A DNA stretch of 64,000 nucleotides from Paracoccaceae bacterium (GTDB lineage: Bacteria > Pseudomonadota > Alphaproteobacteria > Rhodobacterales > Rhodobacteraceae): contig WKFK01000015.1 in assembly GCA_014872815.1 (NCBI GenBank), positions 1 to 64,000 of the forward strand. The letters run 5' to 3'. Numbering within the stretch: position 1 is the first letter of the stretch; each line of letters begins with the position of its first letter. The position numbers were made by a program, and so were the translations under genes. The notes beneath the pieces are model-generated. The model was not told the origin of the DNA. It searched no databases and saw only the letters and a list, made by a program, of their open reading frames with translations. This document shows positions 34,438 through 42,248 of the stretch, piece after piece.

Positions 34438-35519
34438 CTCAAACGCTCCGTCTTCAGATAGCTCTTCTGACGCTTGAACATGTCTTTGCGCGCAAATGGG
34501 AACAGCTCGAACCAGATGCGGATTTTCATCCAGCGGCCGTAAATGCCCATCGGTTCAAACAGGATGAAGAGGATCAGGATCATGCCAAAGACGCCGGTTT
34601 CGAGGCCAGGAATCGCGACTGAGCTGCCGCCGATCAAGTCTTTGGTCATCGACAGGAACTGCGGCAGGAAGGCCACCACAACCGCGCCAAAGAAGGCGCC
34701 GTGGATGGAGCCCAGCCCGCCGATCACGATCATCATCAAGAGCGTGATGGAGATCACAATGGAGAAGGTCTCGTTGTTGAACGCGCCTGCGTAGAAGCCC
34801 ATCAATGCCCCGGCGAGGCCGGTGATGGCACAGGAGATGCCAAAGGCCGCTGCCTTGGTGCGCGCGATGTGCACGCCCATGGCGGTGGCTGAGACTTCAC
34901 TGTCTCGCACGGCGGCAAAGGCGCGCCCCAAAGGCGAGCGCAGCAGGTTGCGATAGGCCAGTGTGCAGAGGATCGTGACAGCCAAGACAAGCCAGTAAAA
35001 GCGATCAGGCGTCGTCCAGCGTTCGATCTCGATGCCAAAAATATTGATCATCGGGGCAAACTTGCCCGACACCCCATCGGTGATCGGCTCCATCAGCACA
35101 ATGATGTCATCGGCCAGAATGGAGAGCGCGATGGTCGCAATCGCGAGATAGATGCCGTGCAGGCGGATCGCCGGAATGGCGATGATGGTGCCGACCACGC
35201 CAGTCAGAATGCCCGCCGCAGGGAAGGCGATCAGGAAGGGCCAGCCTTGCTCCATAAAGATGATGCAGGAGTAACAGCCCAGCGCCAAGAAGGCCGCGTG
35301 GCCAAGGCTGGCCTGACCTGTCTGCCCGGTCAGCAGCATCAGGCCGAGGCCCGCGATGGCCCAGATCAGCACGTTGGTGACTTCACCGAGGAAGAAGTCA
35401 TCCATCAGCCACGGCAGGGCCACCGCGATTACGATGAGCGTTGCGTAGACAAAGAAGCTCCACCAGTCGGGAAAAAGCCGGATGTCGTGTTCGTAGGAGG
35501 TTTTGAAATTTATCCGCAT
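34434..35519 (-). CDS. livM: ABC transporter permease, LivM type (module 2)
   Basis: A 361-residue permease with about ten hydrophobic segments. The LivM signatures GLGLMLLTGQTGQASLGHAAFLALGCY (about 58-84) and FAAVRDSEVSATAMGVHIARTKAAAFGIS are clear. The ATG at 35519 lies four bases after the livH stop with AGGTCTG upstream; the open frame to 35582 would overlap livH and is rejected. Confidence 0.93.
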   Translation of the reverse strand: MRINFKTSYEHDIRLFPDWWSFFVYATLIVIAVALPWLMDDFFLGEVTNVLIWAIAGLGLMLLTGQTGQASLGHAAFLALGCYSCIIFMEQGWPFLIAFPAAGILTGVVGTIIAIPAIRLHGIYLAIATIALSILADDIIVLMEPITDGVSGKFAPMINIFGIEIERWTTPDRFYWLVLAVTILCTLAYRNLLRSPLGRAFAAVRDSEVSATAMGVHIARTKAAAFGISCAITGLAGALMGFYAGAFNNETFSIVISITLLMMIVIGGLGSIHGAFFGAVVVAFLPQFLSMTKDLIGGSSVAIPGLETGVFGMILILFILFEPMGIYGRWMKIRIWFELFPFARKDMFKRQKSYLKTERLR

Positions 35520-35523
35520 GCGC

Positions 35524-36399
35524 TCAGACCTTCTTGATCCGGACCTGCGAAAACAGGCCATGCGGACGGAACACCAACACAAACAGCAGGAGAGTATACG
35601 GTGCTATCTGGCTGTAACCTGCCGGGAAATAACGGGACGCAAACGGCTCGATCACCCCAACGATCAAACCGCCCATGAGCGCGCCCGGCAAAGACCCAAA
35701 CCCGCCAATCACCGCAGCGGCAAAGGCCTTGATGCCCAGCAGACCCGCATTTGGATCAATCGCCCCTTTGGACGCAAATAGAATGCCTGCAACCGCGGCC
35801 ACTGCGCCGGAAAGCCCCCAGATCATGCCCTGCACGCGCTTCACAGGGATGCCCATAAAGTAGGCCGCCATTTGGTTCTGGCTTGCGGCTTGCATCGCCA
35901 AACCAAGCTTGGTGCGCTGGAAGAACTGATAGAGGAAGTAGGTGAGCAGCACGGTCACAACAATCACCGCAATGTCGGCCATGCCCAACACCACGCCGCC
36001 GATATTGAAGTCGCCAATCGCCAGAGGGCTTTCCAAGGTCTGTGGCTCATGGCTCCAGATCACACCAGCGACAAAGCGAATGACAAAGCCCAACGCGATG
36101 GTCAGGATCACCACCGCAGTCTGACTTTGGCCAAACAGATGGCGCAACACAAAGAAGTCGAGCAAGTAGCCCAGCACCGCCATAATGGCGATCGCCAGAG
36201 GCGCCGCGATCCAGAATGGCAGCCCCATGTAGTGGGCGTTTGTCAGTCCCAAACACACAAAGGCGCCGAGCATCATGAAATCGCCCTGGGCGAAATTCAC
36301 CTGTTCGGTCGCCTTGTAGATCAGCACGAAGCCAAGCGCGATCAAGCCGTAGACACAGCCATTCGCAAGCCCGCTGACGAGCAGTTGCACAACTTCCAA
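35524..36399 (-). CDS. livH: ABC transporter permease, LivH type (module 2), TTG start
   Basis: A 291-residue permease with eight or nine hydrophobic segments. GCVYGLIALGFVLIYKATEQVNFAQGDFMMLGAF is the typical LivH N-terminus, and AVIGGFGSLPGALMGGLIVGVIE the C-terminal motif. The start codon is TTG, with GGGAGG about seven bases upstream; no in-frame ATG or GTG fits better. First gene of the importer part of module 2; a hairpin lies in its leader. Confidence 0.92.
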   Translation of the reverse strand: MEVVQLLVSGLANGCVYGLIALGFVLIYKATEQVNFAQGDFMMLGAFVCLGLTNAHYMGLPFWIAAPLAIAIMAVLGYLLDFFVLRHLFGQSQTAVVILTIALGFVIRFVAGVIWSHEPQTLESPLAIGDFNIGGVVLGMADIAVIVVTVLLTYFLYQFFQRTKLGLAMQAASQNQMAAYFMGIPVKRVQGMIWGLSGAVAAVAGILFASKGAIDPNAGLLGIKAFAAAVIGGFGSLPGALMGGLIVGVIEPFASRYFPAGYSQIAPYTLLLFVLVFRPHGLFSQVRIKKV

Positions 36400-36412
36400 T
36401 GTATCCTCCCGT

Positions 36413-36428
36413 GCCGGTTTGGACCGGC
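36413..36428 (-). promoter_or_regulatory. Leader hairpin before livH (module 2)
   Basis: GCCGGT-N4-ACCGGC sits immediately 5' of the livH ribosome-binding site on the minus strand. The T run is on its plus-strand side, where no gene reads into it, so a leader or mRNA-stability role is likelier than termination. Confidence 0.35.
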
Positions 36429-36521
36429 TTTTTCTATGCTCAGTCTTCGGAGCGAAGTCTTTTGCGTCAAGTCTCCATTCCCCCGCTTGCGCAAAACTCC
36501 GTTACGTCACCCCTCCTTTTC

Positions 36522-36537
36522 CATACGCCATCGTACG
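36522..36537. promoter_or_regulatory. Possible second site for the acyl-CoA dehydrogenase TetR
   Basis: CATACGCCATCGTACG shares the CATAC-N6-GTA outline with the palindrome at 38912-38927 (10 of 16 positions) and lies between the dehydrogenase genes and livH. It is a weak match reported only because it would link module 2 with the regulator. Confidence 0.2.
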
Positions 36538-36557
36538 TTAAATTCATTCAACCCTGA

Positions 36558-37673
36558 CTAGATGCCGCGCTGCCGCAACACCCACTCGGTGTGATAGCCG
36601 GCATCGCCCAGAAACTCGGTCAAGGCGCGATCACGCTTCATGAAAAGCCCAAGATCCATCTCATCGGTCATGCCAATGCCGCCATGCATCTGCACACCTT
36701 CTTCGGTGGCCTGCCGCCCGACCCGCGCCATCTTGGCCTTGGCCGCACGGGTCAGGGTTTCGACCTCAGCATTGTCTTCATCCAATGCGTTCAACGCCGC
36801 CGCGATCAGCGAAGAAACCTGCGCCAGCTCGCAATAGAGATCCGCAGCGCGATGCTGCAGCGCCTGAAACTGCCCAATCAAAACGCCAAACTGCTTGCGA
36901 GTACGCAGGTATTCATAGGTCTGCTCCGCCGCCGCCTTTGCGATACCAAGCTGCTCCGCCGCCGCAATTGCGCGCCCTGCCGAAAGCGTCTTTGCCAAGA
37001 CGTCCTCTGCGGCACGCCCCTGCGCAAGAATGTCAGCCTCAGCTATCGGCACCTCTTCAAAGATCACAGTGCCGGCATTGCGATGGTCCAGCATCACCTG
37101 CGACGCACGCTTAACGCCTGCCGCTTGCGGGTCAACCAACACCAAGCAAAGATCATCGCCCCGTTTGGCGGTCACGATCAAACGATCCGCAATGCCACCA
37201 TCCACCACAAAGGTTTTACGGCCACTTAGTGTCAGCGCACCGGCCGCGGCTGAAACCGTCGTGGTAATCCGTTCGGGACGGTGTTTGGCGGCTTCATCCA
37301 TCGCCTGCGTAACCACAGCGTCGCCGATGGCGATTTTGCGCGCCCAGTTTTGGGCCATTTCGCCGCCAGCCGAAGCCAGCGCGGTGCCCGCCAAAATCGC
37401 AGAGGAAACAAACGGGCTGACAGTCAGATTGCGCCCAAGCTCTTCTGCAATCAGCCCGGCAGCACGGTAGCCAAGCCCCAGACCACCTAGCGCCTCTGGG
37501 ATGACAATGCCCATCCAGCCCATCTCGGCCAGTTCCGGCAAAATCGCGCTGTTGGCATCATCGCCAGCCTCTTTCAAAGCACGGAACGCGGCAATGCCAT
37601 GCCCATCGCGCAGAAACCCCGCCGCGGAGTCGGCAATCAACTGTTGGTCTTCGCTCAAAAGTTCCATGCACAT
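36558..37673 (-). CDS. Acyl-CoA dehydrogenase, smaller partner
   Basis: A 371-residue FAD-dependent dehydrogenase with the three-part fold: an N-terminal helical domain, a beta-domain around residues 120-225, and a C-terminal helical domain with YEYLRTRKQFGVLIGQFQALQHRAADLY (about 250-277) and QMHGGIGMTDEMDLGLFMKR. It lacks the C-terminal (Y/I)EGTSE motif that supplies the usual catalytic glutamate. Its start follows the stop of the larger dehydrogenase gene directly (TAAATG), so the two are co-translated and probably form a mixed oligomer in which this subunit helps bind FAD. Substrate unknown. Confidence 0.88.
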   Translation of the reverse strand: MCMELLSEDQQLIADSAAGFLRDGHGIAAFRALKEAGDDANSAILPELAEMGWMGIVIPEALGGLGLGYRAAGLIAEELGRNLTVSPFVSSAILAGTALASAGGEMAQNWARKIAIGDAVVTQAMDEAAKHRPERITTTVSAAAGALTLSGRKTFVVDGGIADRLIVTAKRGDDLCLVLVDPQAAGVKRASQVMLDHRNAGTVIFEEVPIAEADILAQGRAAEDVLAKTLSAGRAIAAAEQLGIAKAAAEQTYEYLRTRKQFGVLIGQFQALQHRAADLYCELAQVSSLIAAALNALDEDNAEVETLTRAAKAKMARVGRQATEEGVQMHGGIGMTDEMDLGLFMKRDRALTEFLGDAGYHTEWVLRQRGI

Positions 37674-38852
37674 TTACCCCGGTAGTTTCAAAACGGCTTT
37701 GGACAGGATCGACAACATCACTTCAGAGGTTCCGCCTTCGATGGTGTTAGCCTTGGAGCGCAGCCAGTCTTTGGCCGCCTGTCCCCCGTCATTGGCCGCG
37801 CCCTCCCAGACCAAATCGTCGCTGCCGCCAGCCGCCACGCGCAGGCTTTGACGGCGTTTGTTTAATTCTGTGCCGAGGTATTTCAACTCAGCCGAGCGCG
37901 CGCCCAATTCATGCCCCGCGCGCATGTAAGTGCCAGTCATGTCCAGATGCGCATCAAAACAGATTTCGTCGACCAGAAACTGCCCCATCTCCGCGCGCAG
38001 CATGGGATCATCCAACCGGCCAGTGTCATCCAAGCCGATCGCTGACACGGCATCCTCCGCCAAATCCGACTTGGCAAAAAGCGCCGAGTCCGCCGCGCCA
38101 ATCATTTCGCGCTCATGGGTCAGCAGGTATTTCGCAATGGTCCAGCCTTGCCCGCGTGCGCCCACAATCTGATCTTTCGGCACTTTCACAGCATCAAAGA
38201 ACGTTTCGCAAAACGGCGAGGCTCCAGAGATCAACTTGATGGGTTTGGTCGAGACACCTGCGCTTTCCATGTCAAAAAGCAGGAAAGAAATACCGGTGTG
38301 TTTCTTCTCATCTGGCTCCGTGCGCACAAGGCAGAAAATCCAATCCGCCTTGTCAGCATAAGAGGTCCAGATCTTCTGTCCTGTGACCTCAAAGTGGTCA
38401 CCGGTGTCGACGCCCTTGGTCTGTAACCCCGCCAGATCGGAGCCCGCACCGGGCTCAGAGTACCCCTGACACCATCGAATTTCGCCGCGCGCAATTTGGG
38501 GCAGGTAGTGGCGCTTCTGTTCTTCAGTTCCAAATTGCAGCAAAGCCGGCCCCAGCATCCAAATGCCAAAGCTTTGCAGGGGCGGCCGCGCGTTGATGCG
38601 CTGCATCTCCTCGGTCAAAACCTTTTGTTCGTCGCCAGAAAGCCCGCCGCCGCCGTAGGCTTTCGGCCAGGCTGGCACCGTCCAACCCTTTGCGGCCATG
38701 ACCTCCAACCACTGCTTTTGGGCAGGCGAGCGAAACTCAAACTTGCGCCCACCCCAACAGATGTCGTCCTCGCCCATCGGCGTGCGCATGTCCGCTGGGC
38801 AATTGGCCTCCAGCCACGCGCGGGTCTCGCTGCGGAATATGTCGATGTCCAT
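37674..38852 (-). CDS. Acyl-CoA dehydrogenase, larger partner
   Basis: A 392-residue acyl-CoA dehydrogenase. Visible are WCQGYSEPGAGSDLAGLQTKG (FAD/substrate region, about 128-148), GQKIWTSYADKADWIFCLVRTEPDE (about 158-182) and the C-terminal TIEGGTSEVML with the likely catalytic glutamate. The tight pairing with the smaller gene and their unequal sizes resemble heteromeric dehydrogenases such as the pimeloyl-CoA (PimC/PimD) and steroid side-chain types, which handle bulky or dicarboxylic acyl chains; the substrate here is inferred only in that general sense. Divergent from a TetR gene with a palindrome between. Confidence 0.9.
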   Translation of the reverse strand: MDIDIFRSETRAWLEANCPADMRTPMGEDDICWGGRKFEFRSPAQKQWLEVMAAKGWTVPAWPKAYGGGGLSGDEQKVLTEEMQRINARPPLQSFGIWMLGPALLQFGTEEQKRHYLPQIARGEIRWCQGYSEPGAGSDLAGLQTKGVDTGDHFEVTGQKIWTSYADKADWIFCLVRTEPDEKKHTGISFLLFDMESAGVSTKPIKLISGASPFCETFFDAVKVPKDQIVGARGQGWTIAKYLLTHEREMIGAADSALFAKSDLAEDAVSAIGLDDTGRLDDPMLRAEMGQFLVDEICFDAHLDMTGTYMRAGHELGARSAELKYLGTELNKRRQSLRVAAGGSDDLVWEGAANDGGQAAKDWLRSKANTIEGGTSEVMLSILSKAVLKLPG

Positions 38853-38911
38853 GCAAACGCCCCTCCCAAGGCCTCCGCCTTTGGGGTCGGAGATTGCACC
38901 TCTGAGGCAAA

Positions 38912-38927
38912 CATACTACTGAGTATG
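38912..38927. promoter_or_regulatory. TetR operator palindrome for the dehydrogenase operon
   Basis: CATACT-ACTG-AGTATG is a perfect 6-bp inverted repeat in the 130-base gap between the divergent dehydrogenase and TetR genes, a typical TetR-family operator shape. Confidence 0.65.
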
Positions 38928-38982
38928 CTGTCAACGGACGCGAGTTGCACGACGTTGCGTTAGTCCGATCCTGTGAGGCCCC

Positions 38983-39603
38983 ATGGCAGAGACCAAATTG
39001 ACAACGATGAGTGCCTCAAAGGCCCAGGTATTGGATGCCGCGGCCGAGGTGTTTATGCGGTTGGGGGCGGACACCGCGTCAATCGACGATGTGGCGCGCC
39101 AGCTGGGGTCCACTAAGGGGCGGATCTACCACCACTTCCCGTCCAAAGGTGTTCTTCTGGCCGAAGTTTGCCTGCGCGCGGCGGATTTCGTGCTGCAAAA
39201 AGTGCCGCCGGTGATCGCGCCGGATGCCTCGCCGGAAGAGAACTTACGGCAGATGATCCTGACCCATGTTCCAGAAGTCTTGCGCACGCTGCCCTATCAC
39301 AAGGTGATCATTCAGTCCTATGTCGGCGTGCAGCAGAAATCGACAACCGCACTGGAACGGGAGCTGTTCGCACAAATCCAACAGGAGCGGAAAGCATACG
39401 AGAACCTGTTTCGGGACGTCCTGCAGGCTGGCATGCAAGACGGCAGTTTCCGCACACAAAACATTTCCATTGCCCTGCAATCGCTACTGCTTCTGATCAA
39501 CGCGCCGGTGTTCTGGTATCGCCCGCGCACAGATGAGCCGGAAACTTTTGTGGCAGACCTGAGCGCCCAACTGGCGGATATGGCGCTGGCGGCGTTGCGG
39601 TAA
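38983..39603 (+). CDS. TetR-family regulator, acyl-CoA dehydrogenase neighbour
   Basis: A 206-residue TetR protein. The helix-turn-helix runs over residues about 13-58 (VLDAAAEVFMRLGADTASIDDVARQLGSTKGRIYHHFPSKGVLL). The remaining 150 residues form a helical ligand domain; TetR proteins beside acyl-CoA dehydrogenases commonly respond to acyl-CoAs, which is inference here. It is divergent from the dehydrogenase operon, with a perfect palindrome in the gap. Confidence 0.9.
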   Translation: MAETKLTTMSASKAQVLDAAAEVFMRLGADTASIDDVARQLGSTKGRIYHHFPSKGVLLAEVCLRAADFVLQKVPPVIAPDASPEENLRQMILTHVPEVLRTLPYHKVIIQSYVGVQQKSTTALERELFAQIQQERKAYENLFRDVLQAGMQDGSFRTQNISIALQSLLLLINAPVFWYRPRTDEPETFVADLSAQLADMALAALR

Positions 39604-39605
39604 GA

Positions 39606-39667
39606 GGGGCCAGCTCCTCTTGGGCCAAAGGCCCAATTCACCCCGGGATATTGCAGGAATGAGAAGC
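39606..39667 (+). repeat. Intergenic hairpin element ending in GGGATATT (copy 2)
   Basis: It begins with an AGAGG/CCTCT hairpin, then TGGGCC-AAA-GGCCCA, then CCCCGGGATATTGCAGGAATGAG. It starts just after the TetR stop. The GGGATATT...GGAATGAG end matches the copies at 4895-4935 and 39820-39853. Confidence 0.5.
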
Positions 39668-39747
39668 GCATTAAGGCGCCTTTAACCAAAAGTTGCCAAG
39701 ATGTTCTTGCGGGGCAGGCTGGGAAGCCGATGGCCGTGAGTGAGAAG

Positions 39748-39820
39748 ACACCCTGACACCCTGATACCCTGTAAGCATCGCGCAATGTCGACCGGCAGGT
39801 ATCAGGGTGCCTTTTGTTTT
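39748..39820 (+). terminator. Long stem-loop with tandem ACACCCTG repeats
   Basis: Three near-identical 8-mers (ACACCCTG, ACACCCTG, ATACCCTG) at 39748-39771 overlap the left arm of a 12-bp perfect stem: CACCCTGATACC (39757-39768) pairs with GGTATCAGGGTG (39798-39809), with a 29-nt loop. CCTTTTGTTTTC follows, so it may end rightward transcription from the TetR gene. Confidence 0.5.
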
Positions 39821-39853
39821 CTCATTCCCCAAATATCCCCGCCGGAGGCTTCC
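39820..39853 (-). repeat. Intergenic GGGATATTT element (copy 3, inverted)
   Basis: Read on the minus strand: GCCTCCGGCGGGGATATTTG then GGGAATGAG. It shares the core with copies 1 and 2 but lacks the full G/C hairpin, and lies after the sugar-kinase gene. Confidence 0.45.
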
Positions 39854-39889
39854 TACTTCACCACCAGCGCAGGACACTGAGATGGCTCT

Positions 39890-40876
39890 CTAACCGATCA
39901 AACCCGCTTTCTGAAACAGCGCTTTGATGTCCGTTTCAGGCCGTGCGCCATAGTGGCTGATGACCTCTGCCGCGGCGATACAGCCCATTTTACCGGACAC
40001 TTCCAGTGATTGGCCAGTGGCCACACCATATAGGAAACCACAGGCAAACTGATCACCCGCACCGGTGGCATCCACAGGCACAATTTCATTCACCGGCACC
40101 GTGGCCTCTTCATCACCAGAGAGCAGCACAACGTCTTGTCCAGAGCGGGTGCACACCACCATGCCACAGTCCTGAGCAGCCTGCTCAAGGGCCGCGCTGA
40201 GATCGGTTTGGTACAGCGACTGCCATTCGTGTTCGTTGCCAATCACAAAATCGAGTTCTTTCACCAACCGACGGAAATCGTCCCGGTGACGCTCCACACA
40301 GAACGGATCAGACAGAGCAATCCCCGCTTTGCCACCGCCATCTCGGCAGAGCTTTGCAGCTCGCTCAAAGGCGGCTTTGCCTTTGGGTTTGTCATAGAGG
40401 TAACCCTCAAGGAACAGCAGCTGCGCTTTGCCGGCTACGTCATCGGCCACATCGTCGGGCCCCACTTCGGAAGAGATCCCCAAATAGGTGTTCATCGAGC
40501 GCTCGCCGTCCGGTGACACAAAGATCATCGATCGGGACGTCGGCAGTTCATCGCCTTCTACGGGCGGATTCACAAAATCGGTGCCGTCCGCTTGCATCTC
40601 GCTGGCGTAAAACTGCCCCAAAGCATCGTCGCTCACGCGCCCGATGAAACCCGTCGAAAGACCCAGTGCGCCGAGTCCGGCCAAAGTGTTGGCGACAGAA
40701 CCGCCTGGCGCTTGCTTGCGATTGGTCATCCCCGCATAGAGCATCTCGCCGCGCTCTTTTTCCACCAGTTGCATGATGCCTTTCTGAATGCCCATCAGGT
40801 CCAGAAAGCTGTCATCAGATTGACTGATCACGTCCACAACGGCGTTGCCGATGCCAACCACTTGGTATTGCGTCAT
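39890..40876 (-). CDS. PfkB-family kinase, probably adenosine kinase
   Basis: A 328-residue ribokinase-fold kinase. The N-terminal GIGNAVVDVI, the di-glycine switch GGSVANTLAGLGALG (about residue 58) and the anion-hole/base motif DATGAGDQFACGFLYG (about 277, catalytic Asp in GAGD) are present. The overall pattern resembles the adenosine-kinase subgroup of alphaproteobacteria; a sugar substrate remains possible. The ATG overlaps the nth stop by four bases (ATGA), so the two are co-translated. Confidence 0.85.
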   Translation of the reverse strand: MTQYQVVGIGNAVVDVISQSDDSFLDLMGIQKGIMQLVEKERGEMLYAGMTNRKQAPGGSVANTLAGLGALGLSTGFIGRVSDDALGQFYASEMQADGTDFVNPPVEGDELPTSRSMIFVSPDGERSMNTYLGISSEVGPDDVADDVAGKAQLLFLEGYLYDKPKGKAAFERAAKLCRDGGGKAGIALSDPFCVERHRDDFRRLVKELDFVIGNEHEWQSLYQTDLSAALEQAAQDCGMVVCTRSGQDVVLLSGDEEATVPVNEIVPVDATGAGDQFACGFLYGVATGQSLEVSGKMGCIAAAEVISHYGARPETDIKALFQKAGLIG

Positions 40877-41517
40877 AGGTTTTTGTCCTCAAATAGGCAG
40901 AGATCACGGATGAGACAGGTGCCGCACAGGGGCTTGCGTGCTTTACACACGTAGCGGCCGTGCAGGATCATCCAATGGTGCGCATGGAGCTGAAAGTCCA
41001 CGGGAATTTGATCTTCGATGGCGCGCTCAACGGCGACTACATCTTTGCCGGGGCAAACGCCGGAGCGGTTGCCAAAGCGGAAGATATGCGTGTCCACGGC
41101 CTGCGCCGGATATTGCCACCACATGTTGAGCACCACATTGGCGGTCTTGCGCCCGACGCCAGGCAGGCTTTCCAAAGCTGCGCGGGAGTTGGGCACTTCG
41201 CCGCCGTAATCGTCCACAAGAATGCGGCTGAGCTTAATCACGTTCTTGGCTTTGTTGCGATAAAGGCCAATGGTTTTGATGTGCTCGATGACCTTTTCTT
41301 CCCCAAGATCAAGCATCTTCTGCGGGGTATCCGCAATTTTGAACAGCTCTTTTGTGGCGCGGTTAACGCCCGCATCCGTCGCCTGCGCGGAAAGAGCCAC
41401 TGCCACCACCAACGTATACGCGTTGGTGTGATCCAACTCCCCCTTGGGCGCGGCTTCGGCTGCCTCAAACCGGGTGAAGATCTCCCGGATGGTATGATAA
41501 TCAAGTTGCTTTGCCAT
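40873..41517 (-). CDS. nth: Endonuclease III
   Basis: A 214-residue base-excision repair glycosylase/AP lyase for oxidised pyrimidines. The helix-hairpin-helix LPGVGRKTANVVLN carries the catalytic lysine K124, and VDTHIFR the aspartate D142. The C-terminal C-x6-C-x2-C-x5-C motif (CKARKPLCGTCLIRDLC) holds the [4Fe-4S] cluster. The ATG at 41517 starts the conserved protein; 62 further codons upstream are open but carry no family sequence. It lies beside the presumed replication origin. Confidence 0.95.
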   Translation of the reverse strand: MAKQLDYHTIREIFTRFEAAEAAPKGELDHTNAYTLVVAVALSAQATDAGVNRATKELFKIADTPQKMLDLGEEKVIEHIKTIGLYRNKAKNVIKLSRILVDDYGGEVPNSRAALESLPGVGRKTANVVLNMWWQYPAQAVDTHIFRFGNRSGVCPGKDVVAVERAIEDQIPVDFQLHAHHWMILHGRYVCKARKPLCGTCLIRDLCLFEDKNL

Positions 41518-41639
41518 CGTGTCGTTAATGCACGCAGCCACGCTGGCAAGCAAGAGGCGGTTCTGACGCATTTGCCAGCAAATCAACCAAAACGATTGCG
41601 TCATTGCAGGAGAGTCGTGCTGAAACTGTGAGCGATTCC

Positions 41640-42248
41640 TTTTTGCTACCCGGCGCACGCGCGCCAAGCCTGTGGCGGCGGCGCAACAACCAGATTTGGC
41701 CACCCCTTACAAAACACAGACAAAATCGAGGATTTGAGCGTGAGTCCGGACAGTTTCTGCACAAAAGTCCGCACCCAGCATCTAGGAGTACGTCACGCTT
41801 TAGAATGGATCAAAGCGATCGTTATTTTTGTTTATTTACATAAGCTTAATGACCCGTGGATAGATTCTTTTTTGCGAATGGCTGAGTCAAGTTCGAAGTT
41901 CAGTTGCCCGGTTTGGCGCCAGCTTGTTAGGTTCTTCCAGCGATTCATTTCGCCTTGGGGGGGACAGACGCCGACACACGGTGGCTTAGCCAGACTGGGT
42001 GACTGAGCTGACCGCGCTTTTGGGAGTGCGGTTGCCACGGTTCCAGGAGTGTTCACCTGTTCCACAAAGCAGCGCATCAGCGCGCCGATGGCAACACGCA
42101 ACCGGAGAATAGGGACCTCCGGCATGGTTGTGTATTGTCTGACGCAGCTTGGGCCGTCCGCGGCACCGAGGCAAAATGTGTCACGGGACGATAGGCAGAG
42201 ACCGGGTTCAGCCCGGCGCGAAAGACGTGTGAAGGAATACGGGGACAG
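41640..42248. other. Probable oriC / dnaA upstream region
   Basis: A gene-poor stretch between nth and dnaA. It holds an AT-rich patch (about 41815-41850), a DnaA-box-like TTCTGCACA (41755-41763, 8 of 9 to TTWTNCACA), a weaker box CTATCCACG read on the minus strand (41855-41863) and TGTTCCACA near 42057. TTTA-N7-TTAA (41835-41849) resembles a CtrA site. Gene direction switches across this region. In some alphaproteobacteria the origin is not next to dnaA, so the call stays tentative. Short open frames here show no sign of being genes. Confidence 0.45.

Noticed and set aside
36413-36433. Plus-strand terminator shape GCCGGT-N4-ACCGGC-TTTTT
   Set aside because: No rightward gene reads into it; it is better explained as a leader hairpin of livH on the minus strand.
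41734-42006. A 90-codon rightward frame in the presumed origin
   Set aside because: No ribosome site, no conserved features, and it covers the AT-rich patch and DnaA-box-like sites.
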